Of a stretch of DNA of 15,793 nt, positions 12,283 to 15,793 are shown one piece after another. The first letter of the stretch is position 1; every line of letters starts with the position of its first letter. Under the pieces are notes generated by a model, which ran no database searches, had not been told where the DNA came from, and was given only the letters and a program-made list of their open reading frames with translations. The stretch is from assembly GCF_019052655.1 (NCBI RefSeq), contig NZ_JAHQVB010000052.1:1-15793 (forward strand), written 5' to 3'. The DNA comes from Holdemanella porci (GTDB lineage: Bacteria > Bacillota_I > Bacilli_A > Erysipelotrichales > Erysipelotrichaceae). A program made the position numbers and the translations under genes.

Positions 12283-14379
12283 ATGGCTAGAGAATATGCT
12301 TTACACGAAACTCGTAACATCGGTATCATGGCTCACATCGATGCCGGAAAAACAACAACAACAGAACGTATTCTTTACTACTCTGGTGTAAACCACAAGA
12401 TTGGTGAAACACACGATGGAGCTAGTACAATGGACTGGATGGAGCAAGAACAAGAACGTGGTATCACTATCACTTCTGCTGCTACAACAGCTCACTGGAA
12501 AAAGACAGACGGAACTGGTAAAGAATGCCGTATCAATATCATCGATACACCAGGCCACGTAGACTTTACAGTAGAAGTTGAACGTAGTTTACGTGTATTA
12601 GATGGTGCCGTAACAGTATTAGATGCCAAAGCAGGTGTAGAACCTCAGACTGAAACAGTTTGGCGTCAAGCTACTGAATATAACGTTCCACGTATTGTAT
12701 TCTGTAACAAAATGGATGCTACAGGTGCTGACTTCTTAATGTCATGCAATACAATCATCGATCGTTTAGGGGCTAAATCTTGTCCAATTCAGTTACCAAT
12801 TGGTGCTGAATCAGACTTCGAAGCTATCATTGATATTATCAAGAGAAAAGCTTATAGCTTCAGTGGAGATTTCGGTCGTGTAATTACTGAAATCCCAGTT
12901 CCAGAAGATATGGTAGATCTTATGGAAGAATACCGTGCTAAATTATTAGATTATTTAGCAGATTATGATGAAGATTTCATGATGCAAGTATTAGAAGGTG
13001 AAGAACCTTCAATCGAAGAAATCAAACGTGTATTACGTATTGCTGTATGTAATGGTGACTTCTTCCCAGTATTATGTGGATCTGCATATAAGAACAAAGG
13101 TGTTCAATTAGTATTGGATGCAGTAGTAGATTACTTACCAAGTCCATTAGATGTACCTTCAATTAAGGGTACTACATTAGATGGAGAACCAGATGTTCGT
13201 CACCCTGGTGATGATCAACCATTCTCAGCATTAGCATTTAAAATCGCTACAGACCCATTCGTTGGAAAATTATCTTTCTTCCGTGTTTATTCAGGTACTG
13301 CTACAGCAGGAAGCTATGTATTAAACTCAACTAAAGATAAAAAAGAACGTTTCGGACGTATCGTTCAGATGCACGCCAATGCACGTAAAGAAATCACTGA
13401 AGTTTATTCAGGTGATATCGCTGCTGCTGTTGGCTTAAAGGTTACTACAACAGGTGATACATTGTGTGATGAAGATCATCCAATCATCCTTGAATCTATG
13501 GAATTCCCTGAACCAGTAATCGAATTGTCTTTGGAACCAAAAACTAAAGCTGACCAAGACAAAATGGGATTGGCTCTTGCAAAACTTGCAGAAGAAGACC
13601 CTACTTTCAAAACATATACAAACGAAGAAACAGGACAAACAATCATTGCCGGTGTAGGTGAACTTCACTTGGATATCATTGTTGACCGTTTACGTCGTGA
13701 ATTTAAAGTTGAAGCAAATGTTGGACAACCACAAGTTGCTTACCGTGAAACAATTCGTCAGGCTGCTGATTGTGAAGGAAAATATATCCGTCAGTCAGGT
13801 GGTCGTGGACAATATGGTCACGTATGGATCAAATTCGAACCAAACGAAGGGAAAGGATTTGAATTCGTTGATGCTATCGTTGGAGGTAGCGTACCTAGAG
13901 AATATATCAAACCAACTCAAGAAGGTTTGGAAGCAGCATTGGAAAATGGTATGATTGCAGGTTACCCAGTAATCGATATCAAAGCTACATTATTTGATGG
14001 ATCATACCACGATGTCGACTCTAGTGAAATGGCTTATAAGATTGCCGCTAGTATGGCATTGAAAGAAGCAGGAAAGAAATGTAAACCTGCTATTCTAGAA
14101 CCAATTATGTTCGTAGAAGTAACTGCACCAAGTGAATACTTAGGTAGCGTTATGGGTGACGTTTCAAGTCGTCGTGGACAAATCACTGAACAGGAAGAAC
14201 GTGGAAATGCAGTAATCGTTCGTGCACATGTTCCATTATCAGAAATGTTCGGATATGTTACAGACTTACGTAGCTTTACTCAGGGACGTGGAAACTACTC
14301 TATGAAGTTCGACCACTACTCAGAAGTTCCAAAGAGTATTGCAGAAAAAATTATTAAAGAGAATTCAAACGAAAACTAG
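12283..14379 (+). CDS. fusA: Elongation factor G
   Basis: 698 residues, full length. EF-G is the GTPase that drives translocation and ribosome recycling. The P loop is AHIDAGKT (17-24), G2 is [10 protein letters not shown]3 is DTPGHVD and G4 is NKMD (142-145). The late domain signatures [15 protein letters not shown] and [17 protein letters not shown] are present. No truncation or odd insertion is seen. It follows rpsG after 18 bases with GAAGGAG as ribosome site. Its stop codon lies in the loop of a long hairpin before tuf. Confidence 0.99.
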   Translation: MAREYALHETRNIGIMAHIDAGKTTTTERILYYSGVNHKIGETHDGASTMDWMEQEQERGITITSAATTAHWKKTDGTGKECRINIIDTPGHVDFTVEVERSLRVLDGAVTVLDAKAGVEPQTETVWRQATEYNVPRIVFCNKMDATGADFLMSCNTIIDRLGAKSCPIQLPIGAESDFEAIIDIIKRKAYSFSGDFGRVITEIPVPEDMVDLMEEYRAKLLDYLADYDEDFMMQVLEGEEPSIEEIKRVLRIAVCNGDFFPVLCGSAYKNKGVQLVLDAVVDYLPSPLDVPSIKGTTLDGEPDVRHPGDDQPFSALAFKIATDPFVGKLSFFRVYSGTATAGSYVLNSTKDKKERFGRIVQMHANARKEITEVYSGDIAAAVGLKVTTTGDTLCDEDHPIILESMEFPEPVIELSLEPKTKADQDKMGLALAKLAEEDPTFKTYTNEETGQTIIAGVGELHLDIIVDRLRREFKVEANVGQPQVAYRETIRQAADCEGKYIRQSGGRGQYGHVWIKFEPNEGKGFEFVDAIVGGSVPREYIKPTQEGLEAALENGMIAGYPVIDIKATLFDGSYHDVDSSEMAYKIAASMALKEAGKKCKPAILEPIMFVEVTAPSEYLGSVMGDVSSRRGQITEQEERGNAVIVRAHVPLSEMFGYVTDLRSFTQGRGNYSMKFDHYSEVPKSIAEKIIKENSNEN

Positions 14380-14397
14380 TTGATTTTCGTTTGGTTC
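14361..14397 (+). other. Long mRNA hairpin over the fusA stop codon
   Basis: CAAACGAAAA (14366-14375) and TTTTCGTTTG (14384-14393) form a perfect 10-bp stem with loop CTAGTTGA, which contains the stop TAG (14377-14379). GAA (14361-14363) and TTC (14395-14397) can extend it. There is no U run, so it is not a simple terminator. It may slow readthrough or mark a processing site between fusA and tuf. Confidence 0.65.
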
Positions 14398-14408
14398 TGA
14401 AATACAAT
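14380..14408 (+). promoter_or_regulatory. Candidate tuf-specific promoter
   Basis: TTGATT (14380-14385), a 17-bp spacer and TACAAT (14403-14408). The -35 begins immediately after the fusA stop. Start would be near 14415, leaving a leader of about 37 bases. Separate tuf promoters are known in other bacteria and fit the need for more EF-Tu than EF-G. Confidence 0.55.
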
Positions 14409-14419
14409 ATTTATTGTAT
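14402..14419 (+). other. Palindrome before tuf
   Basis: ATACAATA (14402-14409) and TATTGTAT (14412-14419) form an A-T only stem except for one C-G pair. It overlaps the -10 box of the candidate tuf promoter, so it could be a DNA operator as well as a second RNA hairpin. Confidence 0.5.
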
Positions 14420-14451
14420 GAAATATGTTAGCATTTAGGAGGAAATTATAA

Positions 14452-15636
14452 ATGGCTAAGGAAAAATTTGACAGAAGTAAAACTCACGTTAATATTGGTA
14501 CTATCGGTCACGTTGACCACGGTAAAACAACATTAACAGCAGCTATTACAACAGTATTAGCTAAAAAAGGTATGGCTAAAGCTGAAGCTTATGACCAAAT
14601 CGATGGTGCTCCAGAAGAAAAAGAACGTGGAATCACTATCAACACTGCACACGTTGAATACCAAACAGAAAAACGTCACTATGCACACGTTGACTGTCCA
14701 GGCCACGCCGATTATGTAAAAAACATGATCACTGGTGCTGCTCAGATGGATGGAGCAATCTTAGTAGTTGCTGCATCTGATGGACCTATGCCTCAAACAC
14801 GTGAACACATCTTGTTAGCACGTCAGGTAGGTGTTAAATATATCGTTGTTTACTTAAACAAATGTGATATGGTTGACGATGAAGAATTAATTGACTTAGT
14901 AGAAATGGAAGTTCGTGAATTATTAAACGAATACGGATTCGACGGAGACGAAACTCCAGTTATCCGTGGTTCTGCATTACAAGCTCTTCAAGGAGATGCT
15001 AAATATGAAGAATCAATCTACGAATTGATGGATGCTGTTGATACTTGGATTCCAGATCCAGCTCGTGAAATGGATAAACCATTCTTGATGGCAATCGAAG
15101 ACGTTATGACAATTTCTGGTCGTGGTACAGTAGCTACAGGACGTGTTGAACGTGGTCAAGCTCACTTAAACGACGAAGTTGAAATCGTTGGTATCAAAGA
15201 TACTCAAAAAACAGTATTAACTGGTTTGGAAATGTTCCACAAACAATTAGACGTTGCTGAAGCAGGTGACAACATTGGTGCATTGTTACGTGGTATTGCA
15301 CGTGACCAAATCCAACGTGGACAAGTATTAGCTAAACCTGGAAGTGTACACCCTCACACTAAATTTAAAGCACAAGTTTATGTTTTAACTAAAGAAGAAG
15401 GTGGACGTCACACTCCATTCGTTTCTAACTACCGTCCTCAATTCTACTTCCGTACAACTGACGTTACAGGTGTAATCACATTGCCAGAAGGAACTGATAT
15501 GGTAATGCCTGGTGACAACGTTGTTATGAACGTTGAATTGATCGCTCCAATCGCTATCGAAACTGGTACTAAGTTCTCTATCCGTGAAGGTGGACACACT
15601 GTAGGTGCTGGTAACGTTACTGAAATTGACGCTTAA
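14452..15636 (+). CDS. tuf: Elongation factor Tu
   Basis: 394 residues, full length. EF-Tu brings aminoacyl-tRNA to the ribosome as a GTP complex. G1 is GHVDHGKT (19-26), G3 is DCPGH (81-85) and G4 is NKCD (136-139). Domain 2 contains [14 protein letters not shown] and domain 3 contains [14 protein letters not shown]. Near the C-terminus the usual GGRTVGAGVV reads [10 protein letters not shown] (H382, N388), and PFFNGYRP reads PFVSNYRP. These are at normally very conserved places. The start follows AGGAGG (14437-14442), and a strong terminator follows the stop. Confidence 0.99.
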   Translation: MAKEKFDRSKTHVNIGTIGHVDHGKTTLTAAITTVLAKKGMAKAEAYDQIDGAPEEKERGITINTAHVEYQTEKRHYAHVDCPGHADYVKNMITGAAQMDGAILVVAASDGPMPQTREHILLARQVGVKYIVVYLNKCDMVDDEELIDLVEMEVRELLNEYGFDGDETPVIRGSALQALQGDAKYEESIYELMDAVDTWIPDPAREMDKPFLMAIEDVMTISGRGTVATGRVERGQAHLNDEVEIVGIKDTQKTVLTGLEMFHKQLDVAEAGDNIGALLRGIARDQIQRGQVLAKPGSVHPHTKFKAQVYVLTKEEGGRHTPFVSNYRPQFYFRTTDVTGVITLPEGTDMVMPGDNVVMNVELIAPIAIETGTKFSIREGGHTVGAGNVTEIDA

Positions 15637-15653
15637 TTAAACTTATTTAAATT

Positions 15654-15684
15654 AAAGACTGATACATTTGTATCGGTCTTTTTT
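15654..15684 (+). terminator. Terminator of the str operon
   Basis: AAAGACTGATAC (15654-15665) and GTATCGGTCTTT (15670-15681) form a 12-bp stem with one G-U pair and loop ATTT. The T run continues to 15684. It is 17 bases after the tuf stop. Confidence 0.95.
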
Positions 15685-15793
15685 ATATATTAAGATTTTG
15701 GTTTCGGAACAGGGAAATGTGGAATGTGAAAAACTGTAGAATTGTCACAATTTGTTGATTATGAGGAACGACAAAAAGGACTATCGTAATAGC
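15685..15793. other. Intergenic tail, no gene identified
   Basis: No ribosome site, complete frame or clear promoter is visible. One plus frame from 15692 reads KILVSEQGNVECEKL, then TAG, then continues open through an ATG at 15761 (MRNDKKDYRNS) to the window end. No ribosome site precedes that ATG. One minus frame is open from the window end to about 15686 but has no recognisable content. Confidence 0.4.

Noticed and set aside
1..15793. CRISPR array, tRNA, rRNA or phage attachment site
   Set aside because: No regularly spaced direct repeats, cloverleaf or integrase-linked repeat was seen on either strand.

Overview
The window looks like chromosome from a low-GC Gram-positive bacterium (Bacillota). 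A-T rich codon use, strong GGAGG ribosome sites, an Rfam-type L10 leader and a guanine riboswitch all fit. The EF-Tu, EF-G and L7/L12 sequences give an Erysipelotrichia-like impression, but that placement is an inference without a tree.

Left end (1-320): the broken 3' end of an IS1182-type transposase gene, followed by two stem-loop terminators and a promoter with an extended -10 box.

Purine module (325-5858): a guanine riboswitch with a visible terminator and antiterminator controls an NCS2 xanthine/uracil-type permease. Next come three tightly overlapping genes for a molybdenum hydroxylase of the xanthine dehydrogenase family (FAD, 2Fe-2S and molybdopterin subunits), then a MocA-type molybdenum cofactor cytidylyltransferase. 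Together they make an uptake, oxidation and cofactor-maturation unit for a purine or related heterocycle. A hairpin with a possible internal promoter separates the permease from the enzyme genes.

Middle (5848-7839): a convergent choline-kinase-like phosphotransferase whose promoter is placed so that its mRNA would be leaderless. It is followed by a decayed cassette: a MerR regulator with two in-frame stops but an intact-looking promoter and palindromic operator, a frameshifted lipoprotein-like gene, and a five-codon ORF with a perfect ribosome site.

Right half (7849-15684): ribosomal and elongation factor genes in two blocks. The first is rplK-rplA, then rplJ-rplL behind an L10-type attenuator leader. 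The second is rpsL-rpsG-fusA-tuf. Each block has its own promoter and structured leader. In many Bacillota rpoB-rpoC lies between rplL and rpsL. Here that place holds only a Cof-type HAD phosphatase on the opposite strand. Two hairpins and a good promoter lie between fusA and tuf, which could give tuf separate expression. A strong terminator closes tuf, and the last 109 bases hold nothing I can identify.

I did not find a CRISPR array, tRNA, rRNA, prophage or obvious defence system. The more unusual signals are regulatory: the riboswitch-led hydroxylase operon, the leaderless kinase, the convergent genes sharing a terminator inside their coding ends, and the fusA-tuf junction.
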